Source: CAYXOX01 sp964466745 (lineage in GTDB: Bacteria; Pseudomonadota; Alphaproteobacteria; Rhodobacterales; Rhodobacteraceae). From it: DNA of 22,618 bases. The stretch lies in contig CAYXOX010000037.1 of assembly GCA_964466745.1 (NCBI GenBank), positions 1-22,618 of the forward strand, read 5' to 3'. Both the position numbers and the translations under genes were made by a program. The first letter of the stretch is position 1, and each line of letters begins with the position of its first letter. The notes beneath the pieces were generated by a model. That model had not been told where the DNA came from. It ran no database searches and saw nothing but the letters and a program-made list of their open reading frames with translations. Shown here piece after piece: positions 1-7,083 of the stretch.

Positions 1-671
1 TGTAGCCTCTATTTCCGTCTTGCCGCACGCAAGGATGCCCTCGAGAGATTCTATTCTAGACAGGCGCGCCTCGAGGCGGGTATACTCCCCGTCGCCCGTC
101 GCCCGTCGCCCGTCGCCCGTCGCCCGTCGCCCGTCGCCCGTCGCCAAGCTCTCGGCTCTCGCGGGTCCATTCTCGGCGTCCTTTTCGCCGCGGGCCCGCG
201 AACGGCCATCGGCCACGGGCGTGGAAAGGGGCGGGGAGCCTGATCGCGGTGGCATCACCTGCGTCGAGCGTTGCGCGTCGTCTGGAGTGCGCATGGCCTG
301 AAGCCCGTCTCCCGCCTTGCCGTGAACGCCTGGCTCGTCCGGGCTCCCCAAGACTGAACGTTCGGCCGCTCGCCCGGTGCGGTAGGCGGCGGCCTTGGCT
401 GCCCCGTGCCCTGCCGCGCAGCTCTGCGGGCGTGCGCGCTGGCGGGCTGGCACGGAGTAGCACCGCAGTGCCCCCCGGAGCGTGCGCGGTGGCCGCCGAC
501 CCGCATCGCCGTGCCGACACCGGGGCCGTCCCGTGGCGCTTGGTTGTCGACGGAGGCCGCTTCGGCATGACAAGCCCGATCGTGGCCGCTATGGTGATGC
601 CATATCCGCTCAGCGGTGGCCGGCGTCGGCGCGCTGCCCCGCTGTGGCACCCCGAGGCCTGGTGACCGCGC
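1..671. other. Left-end region without a supportable gene
   Basis: No reading frame here looks like a real protein. The open frames on both strands are Arg/Pro/Ala-rich products of high G+C with no recognisable domain, and they overlap each other. The stretch holds a heptamer tandem repeat (90-145), a small hairpin at 19-33 (CTTGC/GCAAG arms), and otherwise only the leader of the IclR-type gene. The first 60 bases are visibly less G+C-rich than the rest. I could not assign a promoter with confidence. The left neighbour gene lies outside the window. Confidence 0.6.
90..145. repeat. Tandem heptamer repeat, 8 perfect copies of CGTCGCC
   Basis: Eight uninterrupted copies of the 7-base unit CGTCGCC run from 90 to 145 (GGCGACG on the other strand). 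The unit length is not a multiple of three, so copy-number changes would shift any reading frame, which fits a non-coding location. It sits about 530 bases upstream of the IclR-type gene. Such perfect short arrays usually arise by replication slippage and vary in length between strains. No function can be read from the sequence. Confidence 0.95.
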
Positions 672-1514
672 ATGAATTCGATTTCCGGCTCAGAGAACGC
701 CCCGCTCCCGACCACGCAGGTTCCTCTGAAGGGAGTCAACCGGGCGCTCCAGGTGCTTGAACATGTCGCGGCAAATCCCGGGCGTGCCACGGATATCGCC
801 GAGAGCCTCGATATCTCCTGGGCGACGCTTCACCGCACGCTCCAGCAGCTCGAGCAGGGTGGTTTCCTGCGCAAGAACACCGAGACGAACCGCTACAGCG
901 TCGGGCCGCGGATGTGGTTCATCGGCTCGACCTACGTGGCCAATCACCCGGTGCTCGAGCCGGCGCGCCCCTATCTCAAGGCGGCTGCCAAGGCGGCCAC
1001 CGTCACGGTCCAGCTCGTCGAGCGCTCGGGGTGGCAGAGCACGGTGCTCTACAACGCCGACAGCGAGGAGGCCGTCACCAAGGCTGACGTGGGATACCAC
1101 TTCCCGCTGCATGCCGGCTCGAAGGGGCAGGTGCTGCTGGCCCATGCCGAGCCGCAGTTCATCGACGAGTATCTCCGCACGCCCCTCGTCGCGCTCACGC
1201 CGCGCACGGTGACCGATCCCGAGGTGCTGCGCGAGCGCCTCGCCCGCATCCGCGAAGAGGGCTATGCCGTGACGCTCGGCGACGTTCAGCTCTTCGCCGC
1301 GAGCATTTCGGCCCCGGTGATGAACCAGGACGACCGCGTCGTCGCCTCCGTGTGTTTCGTCACCCGCAAATCCGAGATGCAGAACGAGGAGATGCGCGAG
1401 CGCCTGCTCGAGCTTCTGATGGAAACCTGCCAGAACATTTCCGTCTCGCTCGGGTGGCGCCCGAACCGGCCGATGTGGGGCTCGGGGCGCGGCGACCGGG
1501 CCGAGGCGGGCTGA
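672..1514 (+). CDS. IclR-family transcriptional regulator
   Basis: Predicted 280-residue DNA-binding regulator. Residues about 20-80 form the IclR winged helix-turn-helix (GVNRALQVLEHVAANPG, then a recognition region around SWATLHRTLQQLEQGGFL and the wing NRYSVGPRMW). Residues about 95-260 match the IclR effector-binding domain, including HAGSKGQVLLAH and the REEGYAVTLGD segment followed by SISAPV. Length is close to the family norm of 250-280. The ATG at 672 leaves about 18 residues before the helix-turn-helix; no strong Shine-Dalgarno precedes it. The xdhC-like gene starts 11 bases after its stop, so they are probably co-transcribed and the regulator may control a molybdenum-enzyme pathway. 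The effector cannot be read from sequence. Confidence 0.9.
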   Translation: MNSISGSENAPLPTTQVPLKGVNRALQVLEHVAANPGRATDIAESLDISWATLHRTLQQLEQGGFLRKNTETNRYSVGPRMWFIGSTYVANHPVLEPARPYLKAAAKAATVTVQLVERSGWQSTVLYNADSEEAVTKADVGYHFPLHAGSKGQVLLAHAEPQFIDEYLRTPLVALTPRTVTDPEVLRERLARIREEGYAVTLGDVQLFAASISAPVMNQDDRVVASVCFVTRKSEMQNEEMRERLLELLMETCQNISVSLGWRPNRPMWGSGRGDRAEAG

Positions 1515-1525
1515 GGCGCGCCGGG

Positions 1526-2521
1526 ATGATCGCCGAGGATGCGACCCTCGAGACCGATCCGGACGGGCCTTCCACCGGCCTGCAGCCCGAAGGCCATGAT
1601 CCCTTCGGGCCCTTCGCCGCCGTGCTCGACAGGCCCGATGCGCCGGCGGCGCTGGCCTTCGTGACCGGAACGGAAGGCCCCTCGTACCGGCCGGTGGGCG
1701 CGGCCATGGCGCTTTTCGCCGACGGCAGCCGGAGCGGCTCGCTCTCCTCGGGTTGCATCGAGGCCGATCTGGCCCTCCATGCCGAGCAGGCGCTGGGGGA
1801 GGGCAGGCCCCTCCGGCTGCGCTACGGGCGCGGCTCGCCCTTCATGGACATCGCGCTGCCCTGCGGCGGCGGCCTCGATATTCTCGTGCTTCCGGACCCG
1901 GACCGGAAGCCGCTCGCCGCGCTGCGATCGGCGCTGGCCGCGCGCCGGCCCGCCACGCTGGTCGCGGATGCCGCCACGGGCGCGCTCTCCCTTCGCGACG
2001 CAGGGGAAACCGGGTGGGAGGGGGAGGGGGCGCGCTTCCGCCTGCGCTGCGAGCCCGAGATCCGCTTTCTCGTGTTCGGGAAGGGCCCCGAGGCGGCCGG
2101 CTTCGCGGCCCTCGTGCGGGCCGTGGGCTTTCCGGCGCTGCTGCTTTCGCCCGACGAGGAAACGCGCGCCCAGGCCCTTGCCTCGGGGTGCCCGGTGCGC
2201 GCGCTGCCCCGGCCCGGCTGGCCGGAAGACCTCGCCTGCGACGATCGCACGGCCGTGGTGCTCTTCTTCCACGATCACGACTTGGAGCCACCGATACTGC
2301 TTGGCGCGCTGGCGTCCCCGGCCTTCTTCGTTGGCGCCCAGGGGAGCCGCGCGGCCAGCCGCGCCCGGGCGCTCGCGCTCGAGGCGATGGGCGTTCCGCC
2401 CGAGGCGCTCGCGCGGCTGCGCGGGCCGGTTGGGCTGGTGCCCTCGGCGCGAGACGCGCGAACGCTGGCAGTTTCCGTCCTCGCCGAGGTGCTGGCGACC
2501 GCGCAGCCCGCGCGGACATGA
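1526..2521 (+). CDS. XdhC/CoxI-family molybdenum-hydroxylase maturation protein
   Basis: Predicted 331-residue protein. XdhC proteins bind molybdenum cofactor and help deliver the sulfurated form to xanthine dehydrogenase-type enzymes. The N-terminal XdhC/CoxI domain is clear: VTGTEGPSYRPVGAAMA at about 46-62, then GSLSSGCIEADL at about 71-82. The C-terminal Rossmann-like XdhC_C domain spans about 175-325, with FVGAQGSRAASRAR and the closing GPVGLVPSARDARTLAVSVLAEV, the counterpart of the family's PIGL...AVSILAE motif. The usual glycine-rich loop appears in divergent form (FGKGPEAAG). The ATG at 1526 is chosen because upstream codons would overlap the regulator gene heavily. It lies between an IclR regulator and a MocA-like gene; the enzyme it serves is not in the window. 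Confidence 0.85.
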   Translation: MIAEDATLETDPDGPSTGLQPEGHDPFGPFAAVLDRPDAPAALAFVTGTEGPSYRPVGAAMALFADGSRSGSLSSGCIEADLALHAEQALGEGRPLRLRYGRGSPFMDIALPCGGGLDILVLPDPDRKPLAALRSALAARRPATLVADAATGALSLRDAGETGWEGEGARFRLRCEPEIRFLVFGKGPEAAGFAALVRAVGFPALLLSPDEETRAQALASGCPVRALPRPGWPEDLACDDRTAVVLFFHDHDLEPPILLGALASPAFFVGAQGSRAASRARALALEAMGVPPEALARLRGPVGLVPSARDARTLAVSVLAEVLATAQPART

Positions 2522-2588
2522 GCCGTTCGGGCCAGCCCGGGCCTTCCCCGGCCCAAGCGCGATCGGGCCCCGAAAGGCCGGACGCCCG

Positions 2589-3182
2589 GTGAGGCTCGCG
2601 GTGCTCGTGCTGGCGGCCGGAGCCTCGCGGCGCTTCGGGCCGGAGGACAAGCTTCTCGCTCCGCTGGCCGGGCAGCCGCTCGCGGCTCACGCCGCGCGAA
2701 CCGCCCGCGCGGTGCCCGCGCCGGTGCGCCTCGTGGCGGTGCATGGGATGGCGACCGCGCGCCTCTTTCCCGGCTTCGAGCCGGTGCTCGTCGCGCCCCG
2801 CGGACGAGGAGCGTTATCGGCCAGCCTTGCCGCAGGGATCGCCCGCGCCCGGGGGCGGGGCGCGAGCCATGTGCTGGTGCTGTTGGCGGACATGCCGCGG
2901 GTGCCCGGTCCTTTGGCCCGCCGGGTCGTGCAGCGCGCGGCCTCGAGTGCCGTGGGCGCTGCAGCGGTGCGGCCGGATGCGCGGGGCCGGGCAGGGGCGC
3001 GCATGCCGCCGGCCTGCTTCTCGGCGCGCTGGTTCCGCGCGCTCGAAGCACAACGCGGGGATCGCGGGGCGGGGGCGCTCCTCGCCCGGCTGCCCGCGGG
3101 GCATGTCCTGCCGACCGCTCCGGCGCTTCTCGCCGACGTGGATCGCCCGGCGGATCTGGCGGCACTCGCGCGGCAGGATTAA
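2589..3182 (+). CDS. MobA-like NTP transferase (MocA-type molybdenum cofactor cytidylyltransferase)
   Basis: Predicted 197-residue nucleotidyltransferase that probably joins CMP (or GMP) to molybdopterin to make the dinucleotide cofactor. The N-terminal nucleotide-binding signature is textbook: VLVLAAGASRRFG followed by DKLLAPLAGQPL. A second conserved stretch, LVLLADMPRV, carries the metal-binding Asp of the family (usually GDMP), and the protein ends with the typical ADVDRPADLAAL. The start is the GTG at 2589, the only start codon in frame between the end of xdhC and the signature; a weak purine stretch lies upstream. XdhC plus MocA is a common pair next to CO dehydrogenase, xanthine dehydrogenase or aldehyde oxidase genes. 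MocA versus MobA specificity is inferred from this context only. Confidence 0.8.
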   Translation: MRLAVLVLAAGASRRFGPEDKLLAPLAGQPLAAHAARTARAVPAPVRLVAVHGMATARLFPGFEPVLVAPRGRGALSASLAAGIARARGRGASHVLVLLADMPRVPGPLARRVVQRAASSAVGAAAVRPDARGRAGARMPPACFSARWFRALEAQRGDRGAGALLARLPAGHVLPTAPALLADVDRPADLAALARQD

Positions 3183-3212
3183 GCCTTTCTTCAATGCGTT
3201 GGTGCAGGTTGC

Positions 3213-3234
3213 CGGTGCCGGATGCCCGGCGCCG
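3213..3234 (+). terminator. Hairpin downstream of the MocA-like gene, no T tract
   Basis: A 9-bp stem (3213-3221 with 3226-3234, one G-T wobble) closes a 4-base loop, 31 bases after the stop of the MocA-like gene and 77 bases before cheB. No T run follows, so it is not a classical intrinsic terminator. It may protect the 3' end or assist termination. It marks a plausible boundary between the molybdenum and chemotaxis transcription units. Confidence 0.4.
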
Positions 3235-3310
3235 CTGCCCGGACTAGCGCCATGCCCCAGCCAACGATCCTGTCCCGCGTCATGCACGCCCGTTTGCACG
3301 GAGGCGCGAG

Positions 3311-4426
3311 TTGACGCCCGCAGCCCCCTACCGCGTGCTGGTGGTGGACGATTCCGCAACCATGCGGACGCTGATCCGCGCCACGCTTTCGCGCGATCCG
3401 CGGCTCGTCGTGGTCGGCGAGGCGTCGGACCCGCTGGAGGCGCGTGCCGCGCTCGCCCGGCTTTCTCCGGATGTTCTTACCCTCGACATCGAGATGCCCA
3501 AGATGGACGGGCTCGCCTTCCTCGAGCAACTCATGCGCCTGCGGCCAATGCCGGTGGTCATGCTCTCCTCGCTCACGCAGGCGGGCAGCCGCGCCGCGGT
3601 GGAGGCGCTGGCGGCCGGCGCGGTGGATGCGGTGGGAAAACCCTCCGGGCGAGACGGTGCTGCCGCCTTCCGCGGCCTTGCCGAGCGCGTTCTGGCCGCG
3701 GCGCGGGCCCAGGTTCGCACGCGGCCGCGCCCTGACCGCACCGCGCCGCCGGGGGCAGCCCCGAAGGAGACTGCGCGGGTCACGGCCGGCGGGCTGGGCG
3801 GCTGGAACGGGCGGGTCGTTCTGATCGGCGCGTCCACCGGCGGGGTGGACGCGATCGAAACCGTCCTCGAAGGCTTCCCGCCCGACTGCCCGCCGACGCT
3901 GATCGTCCAGCACATGCCCGACAGCTTCCTGCGCAGCTTCGCCGCCCGCCTCGATGCGCGCATGGCGCCGGAGGTCTGCCTTGCCAGCGACGGGCTGCAA
4001 CTCCGGCCGGGCCTTGTCTGCCTCGCCCCGGGCGGCGCGGCGCATCTGCGCTGGGAGCCGGGGCTCGCCGGCGCGGGGCGCTGCCGTCTCGTGGCGGAAC
4101 CGCCGCGGTGCGGCCACCGGCCGTCTGTGGATGTGCTCTTCGAGTCCGCGGGTCCCGCTGCCGCGCGGGCGGTCGCGGCGCTGCTCACCGGCATGGGGCG
4201 CGACGGCGCCGAGGGGCTGGCGGGGCTGGCACTGTCGGGCGGGCAGGTCTTCGCCCAGGATTCGGAAAGCTGCGTCGTCTACGGCATGCCCCGCGCCGCG
4301 GTGGAGCTTGGCGCGGTGCCGGGCGGCACGCCGCTTTCCGCCATCGGCCCGGCGCTTCTGCAGGCCTGTGCCGAGCGCCTTGCCGCGGGGCAGGCACGGG
4401 CGGCAGCCCCGGGGGCGAGGCCATGA
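3311..4426 (+). CDS. cheB: CheB chemotaxis glutamate methylesterase/deamidase
   Basis: Predicted 371-residue CheB, which removes methyl groups from chemoreceptors after phosphorylation by CheA. Residues about 7-125 are the receiver domain: acidic pair D13/D14 (LVVDDSATMR), phospho-acceptor D59 (LTLDIEMPKMDG) and K110 (VGKPSG). A Pro/Arg-rich linker at about 135-165 leads to the methylesterase domain (about 168-360) with the triad S175 (IGASTGG), H201 (VQHMP) and D298 (TGMGRDGAEGL). The start is a TTG at 3311, with GGAGG at 3300-3304 six bases upstream; the next ATG (3361) would delete the first strand of the receiver. Its stop overlaps the cheD start (ATGA). It is encoded convergently to the remaining che genes rather than between cheR and cheY. 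Confidence 0.95.
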   Translation: MTPAAPYRVLVVDDSATMRTLIRATLSRDPRLVVVGEASDPLEARAALARLSPDVLTLDIEMPKMDGLAFLEQLMRLRPMPVVMLSSLTQAGSRAAVEALAAGAVDAVGKPSGRDGAAAFRGLAERVLAAARAQVRTRPRPDRTAPPGAAPKETARVTAGGLGGWNGRVVLIGASTGGVDAIETVLEGFPPDCPPTLIVQHMPDSFLRSFAARLDARMAPEVCLASDGLQLRPGLVCLAPGGAAHLRWEPGLAGAGRCRLVAEPPRCGHRPSVDVLFESAGPAAARAVAALLTGMGRDGAEGLAGLALSGGQVFAQDSESCVVYGMPRAAVELGAVPGGTPLSAIGPALLQACAERLAAGQARAAAPGARP

Positions 4427-4965
4427 GCCCTTCGCCTCGCCCGGTGCGGACGCACATATCCCAGGGGGAGTTCGCGGTGGGCAGTGCCGCGGAACCGACC
4501 GTCATCACCACCATCCTCGGGTCCTGCGTGGCAACGTGCCTGTGGGACGACGAGGCCGGGATCGGCGGGATGAATCACATGGTCCTTCCCGGTGAAGCGG
4601 GCGCCGGCGCGCTGCGTCCCGAGAGCATCGGGGCCTATGCGATGGAGGTGTTGCTCAACGGGCTGCTCAAGGCGGGCGCCTGCAAATCCCGGCTCCGGGC
4701 GAAGCTCTTCGGCGGCGGCCGGATGATCGCGGGGCTCTCGGATGTCGGTGCAAGAAACGTGGAATTTGCACGCAATTTTCTGTTGATCGAGGGCATTCCT
4801 CATCTGGGTGGCTGCGTGGGCGGAAGCCGGGCGCGCCGCGTCGACTTCACCCCGTCCACCGGTGAAGTTCGCCAGCGGCTGCTGCAGGACGAGGGGACCG
4901 CCGGCATCTGGGTCAGGCCGAGGCCGCCGAGCGTGACCGGGCCGGACGCCGTGGAGCTCTTCTGA
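4423..4965 (+). CDS. cheD: CheD chemoreceptor glutamine deamidase
   Basis: Predicted 180-residue CheD, which deamidates receptor glutamines and so tunes CheA activation. The catalytic Cys/His pair is present: C35 in ILGSCVATCLWD and H52 in GGMNHMVLP. The conserved KLFGGGRM follows at about 94-101. Length suits the family (160-200). The ATG at 4423 overlaps the cheB stop, so the two are almost certainly translationally coupled. The C-terminus (DAVELF) resembles the end of the small che protein encoded at 5329-5856 (DPHLFE), a possible shared docking tail, though short and so weak evidence. A 7-bp hairpin sits just after the stop. Confidence 0.95.
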   Translation: MSPSPRPVRTHISQGEFAVGSAAEPTVITTILGSCVATCLWDDEAGIGGMNHMVLPGEAGAGALRPESIGAYAMEVLLNGLLKAGACKSRLRAKLFGGGRMIAGLSDVGARNVEFARNFLLIEGIPHLGGCVGGSRARRVDFTPSTGEVRQRLLQDEGTAGIWVRPRPPSVTGPDAVELF

Positions 4966-4976
4966 CGCGCCAGCGG

Positions 4977-4993
4977 GGCCGGCCGCGCCGGCC
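4977..4993 (+). terminator. Perfect G+C hairpin 11 bases after cheD, no T tract
   Basis: GGCCGGC (4977-4983) and GCCGGCC (4987-4993) form a perfect 7-bp stem around the loop CGC. It begins 11 bases after the cheD stop. No T run follows, so it is at best a T-less or Rho-assisted terminator, or a 3'-end stabiliser. Confidence 0.4.
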
Positions 4994-5164
4994 GGAGGGA
5001 TCGCTCGCGGAGCGCGCATCGCGGCCGGCATCGGCCCGGGGCGGACGGTCTTCCTCGCGAAGCGCCGGCTTCCGGTTTCGTCGGCGCCAATGCCAGAGCG
5101 GCGTCGAGTGTCGCCCCCGTCTCCCGCCTTGCGCCTCCCGCTGCCATTTTCGGGGCTCGCGCCG

Positions 5165-5238
5165 GGCATGATCCACCCGTTCGGATCGCCGGCGCACCGC
5201 GCCCGGCGATGGGCAGGCCGCGCCGCCGGGATCATGCC
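5165..5238. repeat. Nested inverted repeat between convergent che operons
   Basis: The outer arms GGCATGATCC (5165-5174) and GGATCATGCC (5229-5238) are a perfect 10-bp inverted repeat. Within the 54 bases between them lies a second perfect 8-bp pair, ATCGCCGG (5185-5192) and CCGGCGAT (5203-5210), around a 10-base loop. As RNA this would fold into a long stem, an internal loop and an apical hairpin from either strand. There is no T tract. Candidate roles are a bidirectional 3'-end or terminator element, a small structured RNA, or an intergenic palindromic repeat family; the sequence alone does not decide. Confidence 0.6.
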
Positions 5239-5328
5239 GCGTTCGGGGCCGCATGTTTGGCAAGGAGGCAGCGACCGTACCGCCAGGGGATCGGGCCGCG
5301 GCTGCACTGGCACGCGGCGGGGGTTGGA

Positions 5329-5856
5329 TCACTCGAAGAGGTGAGGATCGCCTGCGTAAGGGGCGCTGTCCTGAGGTTCCCGGCATCGGCCGGCGGCGAG
5401 CGCGCGGGCAAGATCGTATTGCTGCAGCCGAGTGGAGAGAGCCTCTGCGCTCGGCGGCCCGGCCGGCGCCCACAGTAGCGCCGGTGCGGCAAGCTCGAGC
5501 GCGCGCGCGGCGTCCTCGGCGGTCTGCGTCGCGCGGTCGAGCGCCTGCAGCGCGTGCCGGGCATCGCGGGGCAGGGCACCGGACGCCGCCGGCCCGGCCA
5601 TCGCATCCTGCAAACGGGCGAGATCCCGGGCGAGCTGCGCCAGCTCGCGCGCCAGCGTGCGGGCCGCACGCGCGGCCGGCGGCGGCCGCCCGGCACCTGC
5701 CTCGGGCCCCGATCGAGGCGCCCCTTGCAGCGACCTGCCGCCCGCGACCCTCTGCGCGGATCCCGTGGTGGCTGCGGCGCGGGAGGGAGCGCCCGGCGGG
5801 CTACTTGCGGCGGTGTCCGAAGCCGGGTCGTCCGGTCCGGTTGGCACGGCGGTCAA
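5329..5856 (-). CDS. Small helical chemotaxis-operon protein with a DxxxQ motif (CheT-like candidate)
   Basis: Predicted 175-residue protein, last gene of the minus-strand che operon. Residues 1-60 are Pro/Ala/Gly-rich and probably disordered. Residues about 61-125 are strongly helical (TLARELAQLARDLARLQDAM, then HALQALDRATQTAEDAARAL) and contain D107-R-A-T-Q111, the DxxxQ spacing used by CheZ and, as I recall, CheT to dephosphorylate CheY. It ends in DPHLFE. The start is a TTG at 5856 overlapping the cheY stop (TTGA); a GTG three codons later is an alternative. Position after cheY2 matches cheT at the end of the Sinorhizobium che operon. That it is a CheY phosphatase is inference; the gene itself is supported by the operon overlap and the patterned helical region. 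Confidence 0.7.
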   Translation of the reverse strand: MTAVPTGPDDPASDTAASSPPGAPSRAAATTGSAQRVAGGRSLQGAPRSGPEAGAGRPPPAARAARTLARELAQLARDLARLQDAMAGPAASGALPRDARHALQALDRATQTAEDAARALELAAPALLWAPAGPPSAEALSTRLQQYDLARALAAGRCREPQDSAPYAGDPHLFE

Positions 5857-6239
5857 AGCCGGCCCACGACGGCTTCGAGGCAGGTGCGCAGGTCGTTCGG
5901 CTGGAAGGGCTTTGCGATGAAGTTGTTCATGCCGAGGGCGCGGCCGCGCTCGATCACCTCGGGGTCCGCCCGCCCGGTCACGAGGATGAACCCGACGCCC
6001 TTGGTCGCCGGGTTCTCCCGCAGGGCACGCAGGAGTTCGAGCCCGTCCATCCCCGGCATGTTGTAATCGGAGATGACGAGGTGGGCGGGGGCGGACTTGA
6101 GGCTGGCGAGCGCGGAGCTGGCATCGGCCGCCGCGGCCACGTTGCGGATGCCGAACCCGTCGAGCGCCTGGGTCAGCAGCCCGCGGCTGGTGGACATGTC
6201 GTCGACCACGAGGAGCCTGATCTGGTCACGCAGGGCCAA
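5853..6239 (-). CDS. cheY: CheY-type response regulator (second CheY)
   Basis: Predicted 128-residue single-domain receiver. Key residues are all present: D13/D14 (LVVDDMSTSRG), phospho-acceptor D58 (SDYNMPGMDG), T88 (ILVTGR) and K110 (FIAKPF). There is no output domain, so it acts by binding a target such as the flagellar motor. The start is a TTG at 6239, eight bases after a full AAGGAGG on the minus strand; the ATG in between is out of frame. It overlaps the end of cheR by 14 bases. By position (after cheR, before the CheT-like gene) it corresponds to CheY2, the motor-binding regulator of Sinorhizobium-type systems; this role is inferred. Confidence 0.93.
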   Translation of the reverse strand: MALRDQIRLLVVDDMSTSRGLLTQALDGFGIRNVAAAADASSALASLKSAPAHLVISDYNMPGMDGLELLRALRENPATKGVGFILVTGRADPEVIERGRALGMNNFIAKPFQPNDLRTCLEAVVGRL

Positions 6240-7083
6240 GGCATCCGCCTCCTTCGCTGGGGCTCGGGGCACGTTGGTAGGCGGTGACGCCGCGCGATGC
6301 GAGCGGGCAGTCGGGCGTGGGGGCGATGCGCTCGGAATGGCCGAGGAACAGCCATCCTCCGGGCACGAGGGCGTCGGCGAAGCGGCGCCAGAGCCGCGCC
6401 TGTGCGTCGGCATCGAAATAGATCACCACGTTCCGGCAGAAGATGGCGTTGAAGGGCGGGCGCGGGGGCCAGGGGCCGTGCAGGTTCAGCCTTTCGAAAC
6501 GCACGAGGCGCCGCAGCCCGGGCCGGGCGGCGAGCCCGTCGCGGCCGGAGGTTTCGAAGAACCGCGCGCGTCGCGCCGCATCGATCCCTTCGGACTGGCC
6601 GGCCTCGAAGACCCCCGCCTGCGCGCGCGAGAGGATGTCGTCGTCGATGTCGCTGGCCAGGATCTGGACCGTTCGGCCCTGCCGCTCGAGCCCGCTTTCC
6701 GCGACGGTCATGGCGATCGAGTAGGCTTCCTGCCCCTGCGCGCAGCCCGCCGACCAGATCCGCAGATGCCGGTCGGCGATGAAGGCAGGGTGCTCGAAGA
6801 TCTCCCGGCGCAGCACGTCGAAGTGGTGCGGCTCCCGGAAGAAGCGCGAAACGTTCGTGGTGAGCGCCGACACGAGCTTCGCGCGCTCGGACTCGCCGCC
6901 GGGCCCGGTGAGCAGCGCGCAGTAGGCACCGTAGTCGTGGAGCCCCAGCGCGCGCAGCCGCCGCGCGAGACGCGAGCGGATCATCGGAGCCTTCTCGCGC
7001 AGCAGCACGAGGCCGGCGGCTTCATGGGCCACCGCGGCGATCTTGCGGAAATGCGCGTCGGACAGTTCGGCAGGGGCGGTCAT
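6226..7083 (-). CDS. cheR: CheR chemoreceptor methyltransferase
   Basis: Predicted 285-residue S-adenosylmethionine-dependent methyltransferase that methylates receptor glutamates. The N-terminal all-helical domain (about 5-75) is followed by the catalytic domain, with the SAM-binding motif RIWSAGCAQGQEAYSIAM, the acidic ASDIDDDIL loop and FCRNVVIYFD. TTNVSRFFREPHHF is the typical CheR signature near the domain junction. The ATG at 7083 overlaps the cheW stop (ATGA). Length is normal. CheB and CheD, its functional opponents, lie about 1-2 kb away on the other strand, not between cheR and cheY as in the usual alphaproteobacterial order. Confidence 0.95.
   Translation of the reverse strand: MTAPAELSDAHFRKIAAVAHEAAGLVLLREKAPMIRSRLARRLRALGLHDYGAYCALLTGPGGESERAKLVSALTTNVSRFFREPHHFDVLRREIFEHPAFIADRHLRIWSAGCAQGQEAYSIAMTVAESGLERQGRTVQILASDIDDDILSRAQAGVFEAGQSEGIDAARRARFFETSGRDGLAARPGLRRLVRFERLNLHGPWPPRPPFNAIFCRNVVIYFDADAQARLWRRFADALVPGGWLFLGHSERIAPTPDCPLASRGVTAYQRAPSPSEGGGCLGPA

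Larger units (their letters stand above)
4966..5328. other. Convergent intergenic region between cheD and the minus-strand che operon
   Basis: This 363-base stretch separates two convergent transcription units. I see no convincing gene: the open frames through it are low-complexity Arg/Pro/Ala strings. It contains a short perfect hairpin right after cheD (4977-4993) and a two-tier nested inverted repeat (5165-5238). Both transcripts would run into it. Confidence 0.6.

Noticed and set aside
90..145. Heptamer array as a possible CRISPR or iteron origin
   Set aside because: Units are contiguous with no spacers, so it is not CRISPR. Seven bases is too short for iterons, and no replication gene or A+T-rich region is nearby.
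56..790. A 244-residue minus-strand frame and a 138-residue plus-strand frame in the left-end region
   Set aside because: Both are low-complexity, overlap each other, and one translates the heptamer array. No domain, no good ribosome-binding site, and the first also overlaps the IclR-type gene.
5090..5344. An 84-residue plus-strand frame in the convergent che gap
   Set aside because: It crosses the nested inverted repeat and extends into the end of the opposite gene; no motif, no clear ribosome-binding site, Arg/Pro/Gly-rich shadow composition.
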